From: Desulfurivibrio sp.
Lineage (GTDB): Bacteria > Desulfobacterota > Desulfobulbia > Desulfobulbales > Desulfurivibrionaceae
Length of the DNA: 37,526 nt
Assembly (NCBI GenBank): GCA_013791995.1
Contig: VMSS01000231.1
Coordinates: forward strand, 1 to 37,526
Reading direction: 5' to 3'
The notes beneath the pieces were generated by a model, which made no database searches, was not told the DNA's origin, and saw only the letters and a program-made list of their open reading frames with translations. Of this stretch, positions 8,786 to 18,866 are shown piece after piece. How positions within the stretch are numbered: position 1 is the stretch's first letter; every line of letters starts with the position of its first letter. The translations under genes and the position numbers were made by a program.

Positions 8786-9550
8786 CTACACAGATAGCTC
8801 GCTCAAAATTATTGGCGCTCCATCTGTTACAGCAATCGAATGCTCAAAATGAGCCGAAATTTTTCTATCGCGGGTTACTACTGTCCATCCGTCTCGCAAC
8901 ACATCAACTGCATGCGTTCCAAGATTGACCATGGGTTCTATAGCGAGAACCATGCCCGGCATAAGCTTTGGGGTCCGGTCCGACCGAGCATAATTAGGTA
9001 TTTCCGGAGCCTCATGGAGCTGGCTCCCAATGCCATGACCAACAAACTGACGGACAACCGAAAAACCGTGCTTTTCCACATGTTCCTGCACGGCTTGAGA
9101 TATATCGTTTATTCGGTTCCCAGGAACTGCCTGGGCGATTCCCTTATAAAGGGCTGCTCGCGTTACCTCAAGCAAGGCGAGACGCTCTTGAGCCACTTCC
9201 CCGACAGGAATGCTCACCGCAGCATCGCCGTAATACCCCTTATATTTAACACCAAAATCTATGCTAACTATATCGCCATCCCTGACAACTACCTTCTTGG
9301 ATGGGATGCCATGCACAACTTGCTCATTAATGGAAACACACAGACTTCCTGGAAAACCGCGATATCCCTTAAATGCAGGCTCACCGCCACAACTACGACA
9401 ATATTTTTCGGCCAATGCATCCAGTGATAACGTTGTGCATCCCACTTCAATTTTCTTACTGAGCAGGGCTAAAGTCTGGGCAACGATCTGGTTCGCCTCA
9501 TGCAATAGCTCTATTTCTCGAGGCGATTTCAGGATAATTGCCATGTGCAT
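8786..9550 (-). CDS. map: Methionine aminopeptidase, type I
   Basis: This enzyme removes the N-terminal methionine from new proteins at the ribosome. The protein has 254 residues. All metal ligands are present: D98, D109, H172, E205 and E236; H80 is the substrate-binding histidine (VVHGIPS). Start choice is uncertain: ATG 9550 and ATG 9544 (MAIILKSPREIELL) are both possible and neither has a clear ribosome site. It follows secY by 15 nt, replacing the secY-adk-map order of many bacteria; no adk is in the window. Confidence 0.96.
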   Translation of the reverse strand: MHMAIILKSPREIELLHEANQIVAQTLALLSKKIEVGCTTLSLDALAEKYCRSCGGEPAFKGYRGFPGSLCVSINEQVVHGIPSKKVVVRDGDIVSIDFGVKYKGYYGDAAVSIPVGEVAQERLALLEVTRAALYKGIAQAVPGNRINDISQAVQEHVEKHGFSVVRQFVGHGIGSQLHEAPEIPNYARSDRTPKLMPGMVLAIEPMVNLGTHAVDVLRDGWTVVTRDRKISAHFEHSIAVTDGAPIILSELSV

Positions 9551-9565
9551 GTCACTGTAAAGCTA

Positions 9566-10873
9566 TCAACGTCCCTTGAAGCTGCCTGACTTCATAAAAC
9601 CGTCATAGTTGCGCATAACCGTATGGGACTCAATCTGCGCTATTGTATCAATTGCCACACCGACAACAATCAAGAGGGCGGTGCCGCCGAAGTAAAACGG
9701 TATATTCAACTCATTAATCAAGATAGTCGGTAACACACAGATAACACTTATATAACATGCACCGATAACTGTTATCCGGACAACAATCTTGTCAATAAAA
9801 TCGGACGTCTTTTTCCCTGGTCTGATCCCGGGAACAAAGCCGCCATGTTTTTTTAAATTCTCTGCAATATCAACCGGATTGAAAGTAACTGCTGTATAAA
9901 AAAAGCAGAAAAACACAATAAATCCAACAAACATCACAGTGTGTGGCAGGCTTCCCCAACTGAGGGCAGCACTCACCTTTTGCACCCAGTCAACCTGGAT
10001 AAACTGTCCAATAGTGGCGGGAAACATCATTATTGAAGAGGCAAAAATCGGCGGAATAACACCGGACATATTGATTTTAAGGGGAAGGTGCGATTGCTGC
10101 CCCCCGTACATTTGCCTGCCGACCATCCTCTTCGCATACTGGATGGGAATCCGCCGCTGCGCAGTTTCAAAAAAGATAACAAAGGCGATAACGGCACCAA
10201 CCATGCCCAATATAACCGGCAACATGATATAGGAAATTTCACCCGCGCTGGCCATTTTAAACGTATTTACAAGAGCGGCTGGCATTCTCGCAACAATACC
10301 AGCAAAAATTATCATGGAAATACCGTTGCCAATCCCCCGCTCGGTCATCTGCTCGCCAAGCCACATGATAAAAGCGGTCCCGGAGGTCAGGGTCAGCATG
10401 GTCATCAAACGGAAATGCCAGCCGGTGGCAATGACCACCATTTCGCCGGAACCGGGCGCGGTCATACTTTCCAAACCAATGCTTATGAACAACCCCTGGA
10501 TCAGGCTTAAAACAACCGTCGCATAACGGGTATACTGGGTGATCTTGCGCCGCCCTGCTTCACCTTCTTTCGAGAGGGCTTCAAGCTGGGGGACAACCAC
10601 GGTCAGCAATTGAAAGATAATTGAGGCGCTGATGTATGGCATAATGCCAAGGGCGAAAATGGAAAAATTTTCCAAAGCCCCACCGGAAAACATGTTGAAC
10701 ATGTCAAAAAGGGAGCCAGCGCTTTTTTGAAAAAATTGACTCAGCGCTTCACCGTTGATGCCTGGAGTAGGAATCTGAACCCCGGCTCTGTAAACGGCAA
10801 GCATCAACACCGTAAAAACAATCCGGCGCCTTAACTCCGGGATATTCGCAGCATTCTGGACCCCAGCGCGCAT
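9566..10873 (-). CDS. secY: Protein translocase channel subunit SecY
   Basis: SecY forms the protein-conducting channel of the inner membrane together with SecE (also in this window). The protein has 435 residues with about ten hydrophobic helices. Visible landmarks are the N-terminal ELRRRIVFTVLMLAVYR (14-30), the plug region FNMFSGGALENFSIFALGIM, and the cytosolic loop with RRIPIQYAKRMVGRQ. The C-terminus ends YDGFMKSGSFKGR. ATG 10873 lies 4 nt from the rplO stop. The stop is TGA followed immediately by TAG. Confidence 0.98.
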   Translation of the reverse strand: MRAGVQNAANIPELRRRIVFTVLMLAVYRAGVQIPTPGINGEALSQFFQKSAGSLFDMFNMFSGGALENFSIFALGIMPYISASIIFQLLTVVVPQLEALSKEGEAGRRKITQYTRYATVVLSLIQGLFISIGLESMTAPGSGEMVVIATGWHFRLMTMLTLTSGTAFIMWLGEQMTERGIGNGISMIIFAGIVARMPAALVNTFKMASAGEISYIMLPVILGMVGAVIAFVIFFETAQRRIPIQYAKRMVGRQMYGGQQSHLPLKINMSGVIPPIFASSIMMFPATIGQFIQVDWVQKVSAALSWGSLPHTVMFVGFIVFFCFFYTAVTFNPVDIAENLKKHGGFVPGIRPGKKTSDFIDKIVVRITVIGACYISVICVLPTILINELNIPFYFGGTALLIVVGVAIDTIAQIESHTVMRNYDGFMKSGSFKGR

Positions 10874-10877
10874 CTAT

Positions 10878-11318
10878 TTATTCCTCAACCTTTCCGCCAG
10901 CTGCTTCAATCTTCTGACGCGCGGAAGCACTCACCTTATCGACAATAACGGTCAGAGCATGCTTCAACTCTCCGTTTCCAAGAACTTTCACAAGATCGTC
11001 ATTCTTGGAAACAAGGCCGGCAGCAACTAAGGCCTGCTTGTCAACCTTGGTTTCTGCTGCAAAACGCTCAAGATCCTGAATATTAACAATGGCGAAGACT
11101 TTCTTGAAAATATTGTTAAAGCCTCGCTTCGGCAGACGACGCTGGAGAGGCATTTGGCCGCCCTCAAACCCCAGCTTTATTCCGCCACCGGAACGTGCTT
11201 TATGACCTTTGTGCCCACGGGTCGCTGTTTTACCATGCCCAGAGCCAAGACCACGGCCTATTCTCTTTCTCGGCTTTCTCGAACCTGGCTGCGGCGACAA
11301 ATTGCTTAACGTCAACAT
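10878..11318 (-). CDS. rplO: 50S ribosomal protein L15
   Basis: L15 is a late-assembly large-subunit protein. The 146-residue sequence has the glycine/basic N-terminal extension ([20 protein letters not shown], then [16 protein letters not shown]) and the globular domain beginning near [17 protein letters not shown]. It is tightly packed between rpmD (3 nt) and secY (4 nt), consistent with translational coupling. Confidence 0.97.
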   Translation of the reverse strand: MLTLSNLSPQPGSRKPRKRIGRGLGSGHGKTATRGHKGHKARSGGGIKLGFEGGQMPLQRRLPKRGFNNIFKKVFAIVNIQDLERFAAETKVDKQALVAAGLVSKNDDLVKVLGNGELKHALTVIVDKVSASARQKIEAAGGKVEE

Positions 11319-11321
11319 AAA

Positions 11322-11513
11322 TTAATCCTCCACCTCAACCATATGTTCAACTTTTTTAATCATCCCACGGATTTCAGGGGTGTCTTGCCGAATAACAGTT
11401 TTATTCATCTTGGTCAGCCCAAGGCCGATCAACGTCGCACGTATTTTTTCAGTGCACCCGATCTTGCTTCTCTTCAGGGTCACTTTGAGCTGATTTGCCA
11501 TATCCTTACCCAT
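11322..11513 (-). CDS. rpmD: 50S ribosomal protein L30
   Basis: A 63-residue L30 with the family pattern [26 protein letters not shown] and a C-terminal [13 protein letters not shown]. Two ATG codons four apart are possible: 11513 (weak ribosome site) and 11501 (MANQLK, closer to the family start, with GGG a few bases further up). I list the longer form. A 97-nt gap without obvious signals separates it from rpsE. Confidence 0.94.
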   Translation of the reverse strand: MGKDMANQLKVTLKRSKIGCTEKIRATLIGLGLTKMNKTVIRQDTPEIRGMIKKVEHMVEVED

Positions 11514-11610
11514 TCACTCATCATTGATGTCATGCTGTTTCCAGCACACAATTCAAGCCTGGACAACCCTTCGCAATTACTCACACAAATAATCAGGTGA
11601 TTACAAAAGA

Positions 11611-12120
11611 TCAGGCGGTGATTTCCTCGACGGTCTTACCACGACTCTGTGCGATCTGCTGCGGACTGCGCAGTCTCCGCAAGCCGTCCATGGTTGCTTT
11701 GACCAGATTATGCGGATTATGAGAGCCGATACATTTGGTCAATATATTATGTACCCCGGCTGCTTCAAGCACAGCGCGAACCGCACCACCGGCAATTACC
11801 CCGGTTCCTTCTACGGCAGGCTTCAACATTACGTTTCCAGCCCCAAATTTCCCAAAAACCTCGTGCGGTATGCTCATGTCGGTTATGGAAACACGCTTCA
11901 TGTCTTTACGCGCCTGATCAACACCCTTCCTGATTGCGTCTGGAACCTGATTAGCTTTGCCAAGGCCGCAACCAACTTTTCCTTTTCCATCACCAACAAC
12001 AACAATGGCGCTGAAACTGAAACGACGTCCACCCTTGACTACTTTCGCAGTCCTGTTGATATGAACGATCTTTTCAATAAACTGGTCATCGCCACTTATG
12101 TTCTTATTAAAATCAGCCAA
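11611..12120 (-). CDS. rpsE: 30S ribosomal protein S5
   Basis: S5 contributes to decoding fidelity and the mRNA entry helicase site. The protein has 169 residues. The double-stranded-RNA-binding-like N-terminal domain shows [20 protein letters not shown] (30-49) and [12 protein letters not shown]; the C-terminal domain has [15 protein letters not shown] and a [15 protein letters not shown] stretch. The start codon is TTG 12120 behind GGGGGTG; no in-frame ATG precedes the conserved domain. The stop is TGA. Confidence 0.96.
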   Translation of the reverse strand: MADFNKNISGDDQFIEKIVHINRTAKVVKGGRRFSFSAIVVVGDGKGKVGCGLGKANQVPDAIRKGVDQARKDMKRVSITDMSIPHEVFGKFGAGNVMLKPAVEGTGVIAGGAVRAVLEAAGVHNILTKCIGSHNPHNLVKATMDGLRRLRSPQQIAQSRGKTVEEITA

Positions 12121-12183
12121 GGTTCACCCCCAAATCGCTTTGGAATTTTTTACAGGGACAAAAATTTTTCCGTGGACAACACA

Positions 12184-12549
12184 TTAGAAATCAAGACCGC
12201 CTTCACGGGCACCTTCGGACAGTGCCTTGACCCGGCCATGATAGATATAGCCGCCTCTGTCAAAAACCACCCTTTCAATACCTTTGACTTTGGCAAGTTC
12301 GGCTATTTTCAAGCCAACCTGGCGCGCCTTTTCGGACTTTCCCTTAATGTCGGCAGCTATCATCCCTTTATCAACAGTGGACATGGCAGCCAGGGTATTT
12401 CCGGCAACATCATCAATTATCTGACAATAAATATGATTGGCGCTTTTAAAAACACGCAGACGAGGTCTCTCTGGAGTTCCGGAAATGTTTTTCCTGATCC
12501 GTTTCACCCGCTTTTGACGAGCACTCTCTTTCGGATTTATCTTACCCAT
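12184..12549 (-). CDS. rplR: 50S ribosomal protein L18
   Basis: L18 binds 5S rRNA. The 121-residue protein has a basic N-terminus ([20 protein letters not shown]) followed by [20 protein letters not shown] and ends [17 protein letters not shown], the conserved C-terminus. ATG 12549. It lies between rplF and rpsE in the spc cluster. Confidence 0.97.
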   Translation of the reverse strand: MGKINPKESARQKRVKRIRKNISGTPERPRLRVFKSANHIYCQIIDDVAGNTLAAMSTVDKGMIAADIKGKSEKARQVGLKIAELAKVKGIERVVFDRGGYIYHGRVKALSEGAREGGLDF

Positions 12550-12606
12550 TGTTTTGCCTTATAAATATTTATCTCTTGCAAGCCGCGAAAAGTTTACGCG
12601 TCATCT

Positions 12607-13149
12607 CTACTTCTTAGAAGCAGACTTGCCAGCCTTACGGGCTATATATTCATCTGCGTAACGAATCCCTTTCCCTTTATAGGGCTCGGGAGGACGCACA
12701 GCGCGTATTTTGGCGGCAGTTTCACCAAGCAACTCTTTATCAATACAATCCAGGGTGACATTATTTGCTTTGTCGACCTCAGCGGAAACCCCTTTCGGCA
12801 GGGCAAACTCAACCGGATTTGAATAACCAACGCTCAGATTCAAGAATGAACCTTTCACCTCAGCCCGGTATCCGACGCCCTCGATAGATAGTTTTTTCTG
12901 GAACCCCTTCTCCACACCAACGATCATATTATTGACCAAGGTACGGGTGAGGCCAGAGAAGGCCCTGGTCCTTTTACTGTTATCCTTCCGAACAACAATA
13001 AAGGTATCGCCTTCTGCCTGCAAACCGATCTCAGGGCGGATATTCCGCTCCAGAGTACCTTTGGGTCCGACGACCTTAACAAACGATCCATTTATATCAA
13101 GCTTAACCCCTTTAGGTACAGGGATAGGTTGATTGCCAATCCTAGACAT
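12607..13149 (-). CDS. rplF: 50S ribosomal protein L6
   Basis: L6 lies near the factor-binding site of the large subunit. The protein has 180 residues (177 in E. coli), starts MSRIGNQPIPVPKGV and shows both repeated L6 domains; the second ends in VRPPEPYKGKGIRYADEYI (about 151-169) with a basic tail. ATG 13149. Its neighbours rpsH and rplR are as in the standard spc order. Confidence 0.97.
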   Translation of the reverse strand: MSRIGNQPIPVPKGVKLDINGSFVKVVGPKGTLERNIRPEIGLQAEGDTFIVVRKDNSKRTRAFSGLTRTLVNNMIVGVEKGFQKKLSIEGVGYRAEVKGSFLNLSVGYSNPVEFALPKGVSAEVDKANNVTLDCIDKELLGETAAKIRAVRPPEPYKGKGIRYADEYIARKAGKSASKK

Positions 13150-13203
13150 GGCGACTCTCCACTTGTTACGAAATACTCAATAGTTAGCAATTACAACTTC
13201 GAT

Positions 13204-13602
13204 TTACCAAACTTCACAGAGCAGCTCTCCGCCAATTTTCATGGCCCGAGCTTCTTTATCCGTAAATATTCCTTTGGAAGTCGAGATAATCGCGATACCA
13301 AGGCCACTCATTACCTTGGGAATCTGGTCATGCTTCACGTAAACGCGGCGACCAGGCTTACTGACACGCTTCAGGTTGGTGATAATACGATCGTTATTCT
13401 GGTCGTATCTCATCTCAATACGCAAAACACCTTGGGTGTCGGTATCAAGAACCTGATAGTCATTGATGAAGCCTTCCTTTTTCAGGATCGCTGCAACACC
13501 GGTTTTCACTTTCGAAAGCGGCATTTCAACAGTCTCGAACTTGACCATACCGGCATTTCTTATCCTGGTCAGCATATCAGCCAGGGGGTCAGTCATGGAC
13601 AT
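13204..13602 (-). CDS. rpsH: 30S ribosomal protein S8
   Basis: S8 is a primary 16S rRNA binder and, in enterobacteria, the spc operon repressor. The protein has 132 residues with [15 protein letters not shown] at the N-terminus and the conserved C-terminal [20 protein letters not shown]. Two ATG codons lie two codons apart (13602 and 13596), each with a plausible ribosome site (GGGAG or AAGGA at 8 nt); I give the longer form. Confidence 0.96.
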   Translation of the reverse strand: MSMTDPLADMLTRIRNAGMVKFETVEMPLSKVKTGVAAILKKEGFINDYQVLDTDTQGVLRIEMRYDQNNDRIITNLKRVSKPGRRVYVKHDQIPKVMSGLGIAIISTSKGIFTDKEARAMKIGGELLCEVW

Positions 13603-13672
13603 AGTCCTTGCTCCCTATGATGATTTTTAAAACAAACAGTTAACATATCTAAGGTGATCACAAACAACACTG

Positions 13673-13858
13673 TTACCAACTTGATTTGGTAACACCGGTA
13701 ATTTCACCACGATTAGCCAAAGAACGAAAACAGATACGACAAACACCGAATTTCCGATAAACGGCTTTTGACCTACCACATAACCCACAACGGTTATAAG
13801 CCCGCACTGCAAACTTCGGGGTCCGCTTGCACTTTGCTATCAAAGACTTTTTAGCCAA
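13673..13858 (-). CDS. rpsN: 30S ribosomal protein S14, zinc-binding form
   Basis: This is the short (61-residue) S14 with C24, C27, C40 and C43 forming a zinc site (CGLCGRS then CRICFRS). The long Cys-free form typical of E. coli is about 100 residues. The start codon is TTG 13858, 6 nt after GGAGG, giving the family N-terminus MAKKSLIAK. Its place between rplE and rpsH is standard. Confidence 0.96.
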   Translation of the reverse strand: MAKKSLIAKCKRTPKFAVRAYNRCGLCGRSKAVYRKFGVCRICFRSLANRGEITGVTKSSW

Positions 13859-13879
13859 CTTCTTCCTCCTTACCCTGTG

Positions 13880-14419
13880 CTATTTCCTGAAGGGCATTCC
13901 CATTGCTTTCAAAAGAAAACGACCTTCATCATCCGTCTGAGCGGTCGTGGTAATCGCAATATTGAGTCCCTTGATCTTGTCGATTTTATCATAGTCAATT
14001 TCAGGGAAAATAATATGCTCCTTGATACCCATGGCGTAATTCCCACGCTCATCAAACGATTTCGTCGACAAGCCGCGAAAGTCACGAACTCGAGGCAGGG
14101 CAATATGCACCAATTTGGCGAAAAAATCATACATCCGGTCACCGCGGAGTGTTACCCGACAACCAATGGGTACCCCTTCTCGCAACTTGAAACCGGCGAT
14201 GGATTTTTTCGCTTTGGTTACAACAGCCTTCTGACCTGCAATCAAGGTCAGTTCCTGAACAGCACTGTCGATGATCTTAGGGTTCTGCACGGCCTCACCC
14301 AAACCCATGTTCAGGACGATCTTGGTGATCTTCGGCACCTGCATGATGTTCTGGTAGCCAAATTCTTTCATGAGCTGCGGGACACACTCGCTCTGATATA
14401 CTTCTTTTACCCCAGCCAT
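13880..14419 (-). CDS. rplE: 50S ribosomal protein L5
   Basis: L5 binds 5S rRNA and contacts S13 across the subunit bridge. The protein has 179 residues, equal to E. coli. Conserved segments are [20 protein letters not shown] (about 30-49), [18 protein letters not shown] and the C-terminal [16 protein letters not shown] start at ATG 14419, with GGAGG 5 nt upstream; four further codons upstream lack support. Confidence 0.97.
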   Translation of the reverse strand: MAGVKEVYQSECVPQLMKEFGYQNIMQVPKITKIVLNMGLGEAVQNPKIIDSAVQELTLIAGQKAVVTKAKKSIAGFKLREGVPIGCRVTLRGDRMYDFFAKLVHIALPRVRDFRGLSTKSFDERGNYAMGIKEHIIFPEIDYDKIDKIKGLNIAITTTAQTDDEGRFLLKAMGMPFRK

Positions 14420-14447
14420 TCTTGCCTCCAAAAAAAATCAGGATCTA

Positions 14448-14780
14448 TTACGCTTTCGCCTCTAAAGATTCACTGCATTTTTTGCAAATGCGAACCTTAG
14501 ATCCATCTTCAAGTATTTTTTTACCTACCCGTGAAGTCTTTGAACATTTCGGGCAAATCACCATCAGGTTAGAAGCATCAAGTGCAGCCTCCCTCTCGAT
14601 GATACCGCCCTGTTGATTCATTTGACTGGGCTTCGTGTGACGCTTTATCATGTTGATCTTTTCAACGACAGCTTTACCATCGTTAGAGTCGACCCTGATG
14701 ACCTTGCCAACCCGACCTTTATCCTTGCCGGAGATCACCTCAACCTGATCATTAACTTTCAAATGTGTTTTTGCTCTCAT
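14448..14780 (-). CDS. rplX: 50S ribosomal protein L24 with C-terminal zinc ribbon
   Basis: L24 starts large-subunit assembly. The protein has 110 residues. The KOW domain is at about 8-35 ([20 protein letters not shown]). C-terminal C76-x2-C79 and C99-x2-C102 make a zinc ribbon, absent from E. coli L24 but common in other phyla. ATG 14780. It lies between rplN and rplE. Confidence 0.97.
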   Translation of the reverse strand: MRAKTHLKVNDQVEVISGKDKGRVGKVIRVDSNDGKAVVEKINMIKRHTKPSQMNQQGGIIEREAALDASNLMVICPKCSKTSRVGKKILEDGSKVRICKKCSESLEAKA

Positions 14781-14857
14781 ACCTTCAGCCTCTCAACCGC
14801 CCAATAGTAAGGGCAGGGGGAACTCTTTGAATATCCAGCTCTTCGCTTCAGCCTTAA

Positions 14858-15226
14858 CTACAGAACTTCTGGGGCCAGCGAAATAATTTTCATATAGCCC
14901 TTCGGACGCAACTCCCTGGCAACCGGACCAAAAATTCTGGTTCCAATTGGCTCCCCTGAATTTGCCAGCAACACGGCCGAATTATCATCAAATCGGACAA
15001 TCGTATCATCTGTGCGGCGGATCTCTTTAACGGTCCTCACAACGACAGCCCGAAGAACATCGCCCTTTTTGACTTTCGCGTTGGGAATCGCTTCTTTAAC
15101 GGTGACGACAATAACATCACCCACAGAGGCATACCGACGCCGGGTACCGCCCAAGACTCTTATACAAAGAACCTTCTTGGCACCTGAATTATCTGCTACA
15201 TTAAGTACGGTTTCTGTTTGTATCAT
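14858..15226 (-). CDS. rplN: 50S ribosomal protein L14
   Basis: L14 sits at the subunit interface beside L19 and is the docking site for silencing factor RsfS. The protein has 122 residues, the usual length, with [20 protein letters not shown] at the start, a [13 protein letters not shown] stretch and the C-terminal [16 protein letters not shown] region. ATG 15226. The gap to rplX is 77 nt with no clear signals. Confidence 0.98.
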   Translation of the reverse strand: MIQTETVLNVADNSGAKKVLCIRVLGGTRRRYASVGDVIVVTVKEAIPNAKVKKGDVLRAVVVRTVKEIRRTDDTIVRFDDNSAVLLANSGEPIGTRIFGPVARELRPKGYMKIISLAPEVL

Positions 15227-15300
15227 TTCTTCACCAACCGCAGAACACTTTTCAAGTACCCAGACAAGAAGTCTGGCACCTAGTTATCAAAAACCGCTAA

Positions 15301-15561
15301 TTAAACGGCCTTATCGATGACTTCCATAATCCGCCACCGTTTATTTTTGCTCAGCGGACGGCACTCTTCAATCATAACCCTGTCGCCAACGCTACAGCTG
15401 TTTTCAGGGTCATGAACCATGCATTTAGCATGCTGACGCATGAACTTACCATACAGTTTATGCGGAACAAGGCGCTCGGTCTGTACAATAGCACTTTTAT
15501 CCATCTTGGTGCTGACAACAAAACCAACCATTGTCTTCTTATTCTTTTTTTCATCAACCAT
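15301..15561 (-). CDS. rpsQ: 30S ribosomal protein S17
   Basis: S17 is a primary 16S rRNA binder with an OB fold. The protein has 86 residues: an unusually lysine-rich start (MVDEKKNKKTM), then GFVVSTKMDKSAIVQTERLV and the conserved CSVGDRVMIEECRPLSKNKR near the C-terminus. ATG 15561. Confidence 0.96.
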   Translation of the reverse strand: MVDEKKNKKTMVGFVVSTKMDKSAIVQTERLVPHKLYGKFMRQHAKCMVHDPENSCSVGDRVMIEECRPLSKNKRWRIMEVIDKAV

Positions 15562-15638
15562 GAATGTATCCTACCAAATAGCGTTATCGATTGACGCAAG
15601 CACTAAAAAATCCAGTAATCTTGGCCAGAAAGCATCTA

Positions 15639-15827
15639 TTATGCGGTATGCGCTGTTAGAGCCGTTTGCACCCGGGCAATCTCTTTACGCAACTGCCGAA
15701 GCTTAGCAGTATTCTCCAAAGGACGAATACCGTGTTGGAATTTCAATTTAAAATGTTCTTCCGACAATTCTCTTACCTTGGCGACAAGCTCATCTTTCCC
15801 AAGTTCGCGTATATCCTTCATCTTCAT
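15639..15827 (-). CDS. rpmC: 50S ribosomal protein L29
   Basis: L29 lies at the tunnel exit, where SRP and trigger factor dock. The 62-residue two-helix protein shows [20 protein letters not shown] and the terminal [15 protein letters not shown] 15827 overlaps the rplP stop by 4 nt (ATGA), implying translational coupling; a second in-frame ATG lies two codons on. Confidence 0.96.
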   Translation of the reverse strand: MKMKDIRELGKDELVAKVRELSEEHFKLKFQHGIRPLENTAKLRQLRKEIARVQTALTAHTA

Positions 15828-16240
15828 AAAGTCGTCCCCACATAAATCACTTTAGTCGGGAAAGGCAACTTGTTGGCTGCCAAGCGCAACGCCTCACGAG
15901 CCAAATCGTCATCAACCCCGGCCAGCTCATACAGTATGCGCCCTGGCTTAATCTGAGCAACCCAATACTCCGGACTTCCCTTACCTTTACCCATCCGAGT
16001 CTCAGCAGGCTTCTTGGTAATCGGCTTATCAGGAAAAACACGAATCCAAAGCTGTCCAGTTCTCTTAATCTTTCTGTTGATAGCGATACGAGCAGCCTCA
16101 ATCTGTTGAGCGGTCATTTTGCCACACCCAACAGCCTTAAGGGCATATTCACCAAAGGAAAATCCAGACCCGCGATACGCTGCTCCGGTCAGACGACCCT
16201 TAAACATCTTTCTATGTTTTACTTTTTTTGGACTTAACAT
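15824..16240 (-). CDS. rplP: 50S ribosomal protein L16
   Basis: L16 positions A-site tRNA near the peptidyl-transferase centre. The protein has 138 residues, with [27 protein letters not shown] and [20 protein letters not shown] as conserved landmarks and [14 protein letters not shown] in the middle. ATG 16240; the end overlaps rpmC by 4 nt. Confidence 0.97.
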   Translation of the reverse strand: MLSPKKVKHRKMFKGRLTGAAYRGSGFSFGEYALKAVGCGKMTAQQIEAARIAINRKIKRTGQLWIRVFPDKPITKKPAETRMGKGKGSPEYWVAQIKPGRILYELAGVDDDLAREALRLAANKLPFPTKVIYVGTTL

Positions 16241-16295
16241 CTGTATATCCTATCTGTGACTGACTTTTTTAAAAGCCGTTTCACCCGACAACGAG

Positions 16296-16943
16296 TTATT
16301 CGGTAATCTGGTCGGCAGCGCTCAGAACTTCACCCTTGAAGATCCAAACCTTAACCCCGATTTTGCCATAGGTAGTATTAGCCTCTGCAATTCCATAATC
16401 AATGTCAGCACGAAGTGTGTGCAGTGGCACCCGGCCCTCGCGCACCCATTCCTGACGAGCAATTTCCGCACCACCCAGCCGACCTGAACACGCAATTTTA
16501 ACACCTTTGGCGCCGAACTTCAAGGCCATATTTACTGACTTCTTCATGGCGCGCCGGAAGGCTACACGTCTTTCAAGTTGCAAGGCGATATTTTCGGCAA
16601 CCAGCTGCGCATCCGCCTCAGGACGGCGAACCTCCTGAATATCAAGTACGCACTCCTTGCCGGTCAATTTATCAATTTCAGCTTTCAGGACTTCAATCTC
16701 TGTCCCTTTTTTGCCAATAACAATGCCAGGTCGGGCAGTATGCAGCTTAATCCGGAGTTTATCGCCGGTTCGGGCTATCTGAATTTTGGAAATGCCAGCA
16801 TGATAGAGCCGTTTTTTCAGGAATTTCCTCAGGCTCTGATCCTCTAGAAATTTTTTGGCATAATCCCTGTCAGCGTACCAGATGGAGTCCCAGGTACGTA
16901 TAATATTCAGTCGTAAACCTATCGGATTAACTTTCTGGCCCAA
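16296..16943 (-). CDS. rpsC: 30S ribosomal protein S3
   Basis: S3 forms the mRNA entry pore with S4 and S5. The protein has 215 residues. A type II KH domain holds [13 protein letters not shown] (71-83, GKKG loop 77-80); the C-terminal domain has [20 protein letters not shown]. Translation starts at TTG 16943, 6 nt after GGAGG, giving the invariant MGQKVNP. No ATG lies upstream in frame. Confidence 0.97.
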   Translation of the reverse strand: MGQKVNPIGLRLNIIRTWDSIWYADRDYAKKFLEDQSLRKFLKKRLYHAGISKIQIARTGDKLRIKLHTARPGIVIGKKGTEIEVLKAEIDKLTGKECVLDIQEVRRPEADAQLVAENIALQLERRVAFRRAMKKSVNMALKFGAKGVKIACSGRLGGAEIARQEWVREGRVPLHTLRADIDYGIAEANTTYGKIGVKVWIFKGEVLSAADQITE

Positions 16944-17013
16944 AACCTTCCTCCATTCTCATTGATGTGCAACTCAAAGGACAAACGAATACAATTTTCG
17001 TTTCTGTTTTATA

Positions 17014-17346
17014 TTATTGTTCGTCCAAGACAACAGTAATATGACTGGTTCTTTTTAGAATTCTGTTCGCACGACCCTGGGCCCGCGGCATGGTTCGCTT
17101 CAACATGGGCCCGCCATCTATAAAAATAGACTTAACATACAGAGTATCAACATCAATACTCTCATTCTGGCTGGCATTAGCAACCGCAGATTCAATTACC
17201 TTTTTCAGCAAACGGGCACCTTTTTTAGGCAAGAACCGCAGTGCGGTTATTGCGTAATCAACACTTTTCCCGCGTACCAAATCCGCAACCAGCCGGGCTT
17301 TTTGCGGCGATATCCTTATATAACGAGCAAGCGCTTTTGCTTCCAT
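17014..17346 (-). CDS. rplV: 50S ribosomal protein L22
   Basis: L22 lines the exit tunnel; its beta-hairpin is a macrolide-resistance site. The protein has 110 residues with [20 protein letters not shown] (9-28) and the hairpin region [20 protein letters not shown] intact, with no deletion there. ATG 17346. Confidence 0.97.
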   Translation of the reverse strand: MEAKALARYIRISPQKARLVADLVRGKSVDYAITALRFLPKKGARLLKKVIESAVANASQNESIDVDTLYVKSIFIDGGPMLKRTMPRAQGRANRILKRTSHITVVLDEQ

Positions 17347-17395
17347 CGATTGAACTCCTTTCTTTACCTAATGACCGTATTCGGCTTAGCAGCTT

Positions 17396-17671
17396 TTATT
17401 TCTTTTTCTTCCTGTCCGCTGCGTGACCATGGTAGGTGCGGGTGGGAGAAAACTCTCCAAGCTTATGCCCTACCATATTTTCGGTCACGAAAACCGGGAT
17501 GAACTTCTTGCCATTGTGCACAGCAAAGGTGAGTCCAACCATGTCCGGAATAACATCAGAACGACGGGACCAGGTCTGAATAACCTTTCTGGAGCCCTCG
17601 TCTTTGGCCTTCATGACCTTTGACATCAAATGGTCATCTACAAATGGACCTTTTTTAACTGAACGTCCCAC
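17396..17671 (-). CDS. rpsS: 30S ribosomal protein S19
   Basis: S19 lies in the 30S head next to S13. The protein has 91 residues: [36 protein letters not shown] and the C-terminal [19 protein letters not shown]. The start codon is GTG 17671, 7 nt after GGGGG. Its short 15-nt gap to rplB suggests coupling. Confidence 0.97.
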   Translation of the reverse strand: MGRSVKKGPFVDDHLMSKVMKAKDEGSRKVIQTWSRRSDVIPDMVGLTFAVHNGKKFIPVFVTENMVGHKLGEFSPTRTYHGHAADRKKKK

Positions 17672-17686
17672 TTGTATACCCCCTAA

Positions 17687-18508
17687 TTATGATCTTTTCT
17701 TAACAATATATTTGTCGGATGACTTCTTGCCACGTGTCTTATAACCCTTGGTGGGAACACCCCACGGAGTACATGGATGGCGACCGCCTGAGCTTTTACC
17801 CTCACCACCACCCATTGGATGATCAATCGGATTCATGGCAACACCACGAACCTTGGGGCGGTTCCCTTTCCAGCGACTGCGGCCAGCTTTGCCCAACTTC
17901 TGGCTTTCATGCTCGTTGTTCCCAACCTGGCCGATACAGGCCCGGCATTTACGATGAAATTTACGGACTTCGCCGGAGGGTAATTTTACCGTGACATACT
18001 CACCCTCTTTCGCCATAAGCTGCGCGGAAACACCAGCGCTTCTCACAAGCTGCGCACCCTTGCCGATTTTCATCTCAAGGTTGTGGATAATGCTGCCCAA
18101 AGGCATATTGCCCATGGGCAAGCAGTTACCAGGCTTGATATCAACAGCCTCCCCAGCTATAACTGTATCCCCGATCTTGATGCCGAGCGGCGAAAGAATA
18201 TAGCACTTTTCACCATCGACGTAATTCAAAAGCGCCAAGTTAGCCGAGCGATTCGGATCGTATTCAATGGCTGCCACTTTTGCAGGGATATCAATTTTAT
18301 CCCGCTTGAAATCGATCAGCCGATATTTCCGCTTATGACCCCCACCAATATGTCTGGATGTAATGCGGCCATTGTTATTCCGTCCCCCGGTTTTACTAAG
18401 AGGACGAATCAACGATTTCTGCGGTTTATCCTTTGACAACTCGGGATTGACTACTGTAACAAGTGATCTTCTGCCCGGTGATGTAGGTTTATAGGTCTTT
18501 AATGCCAT
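17687..18508 (-). CDS. rplB: 50S ribosomal protein L2
   Basis: L2 joins the subunits and supports the peptidyl-transferase centre. The protein has 273 residues, as in E. coli. It carries [20 protein letters not shown] (41-60) and the catalytic-site loop [20 protein letters not shown], with the conserved histidine. ATG 18508. Confidence 0.98.
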   Translation of the reverse strand: MALKTYKPTSPGRRSLVTVVNPELSKDKPQKSLIRPLSKTGGRNNNGRITSRHIGGGHKRKYRLIDFKRDKIDIPAKVAAIEYDPNRSANLALLNYVDGEKCYILSPLGIKIGDTVIAGEAVDIKPGNCLPMGNMPLGSIIHNLEMKIGKGAQLVRSAGVSAQLMAKEGEYVTVKLPSGEVRKFHRKCRACIGQVGNNEHESQKLGKAGRSRWKGNRPKVRGVAMNPIDHPMGGGEGKSSGGRHPCTPWGVPTKGYKTRGKKSSDKYIVKKRS

Positions 18509-18575
18509 TTCAAACCCCGATAATATTTAAACGTATTCGTAACAAAAATTATAACTCTTGCCGACGAGACTTCCC

Positions 18576-18866
18576 TTATATCTTCTCAAGGAAATCAATC
18601 TTATTCCCTTCTTCAAGAGTAACAATGGCCTTCTTCCAGTCAGACTGCTGTCCGAAATTCTTGCCCACACGTTTTTTCTTGCCATGCATATTTGCAGTCC
18701 GCACCTTGGCGACCTTGACGCTGAACAGCTTTTCAACAGCATCTTTGATCTCAATTTTATTGGCGCGGGGATCAACCTTAACAACAACCTGATTGTTAAT
18801 CTCCTGCAATCCGAGAGCCTTTTCAGTCAGGCAAGGCTTCTTGATAATATTGAACATATCTTTCAT
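18576..18866 (-). CDS. rplW: 50S ribosomal protein L23
   Basis: L23 is the tunnel-exit docking site for trigger factor and SRP. The protein has 96 residues from ATG 18866 (MKDMFNIIKKPCLTEKA); GAGAGG lies 8 nt upstream. The ATG overlaps the rplD stop by 4 nt (ATGA), so the longer open frame upstream is not used. The C-terminal half includes KVAKVRTANMHGKKKRVGK. Confidence 0.96.
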   Translation of the reverse strand: MKDMFNIIKKPCLTEKALGLQEINNQVVVKVDPRANKIEIKDAVEKLFSVKVAKVRTANMHGKKKRVGKNFGQQSDWKKAIVTLEEGNKIDFLEKI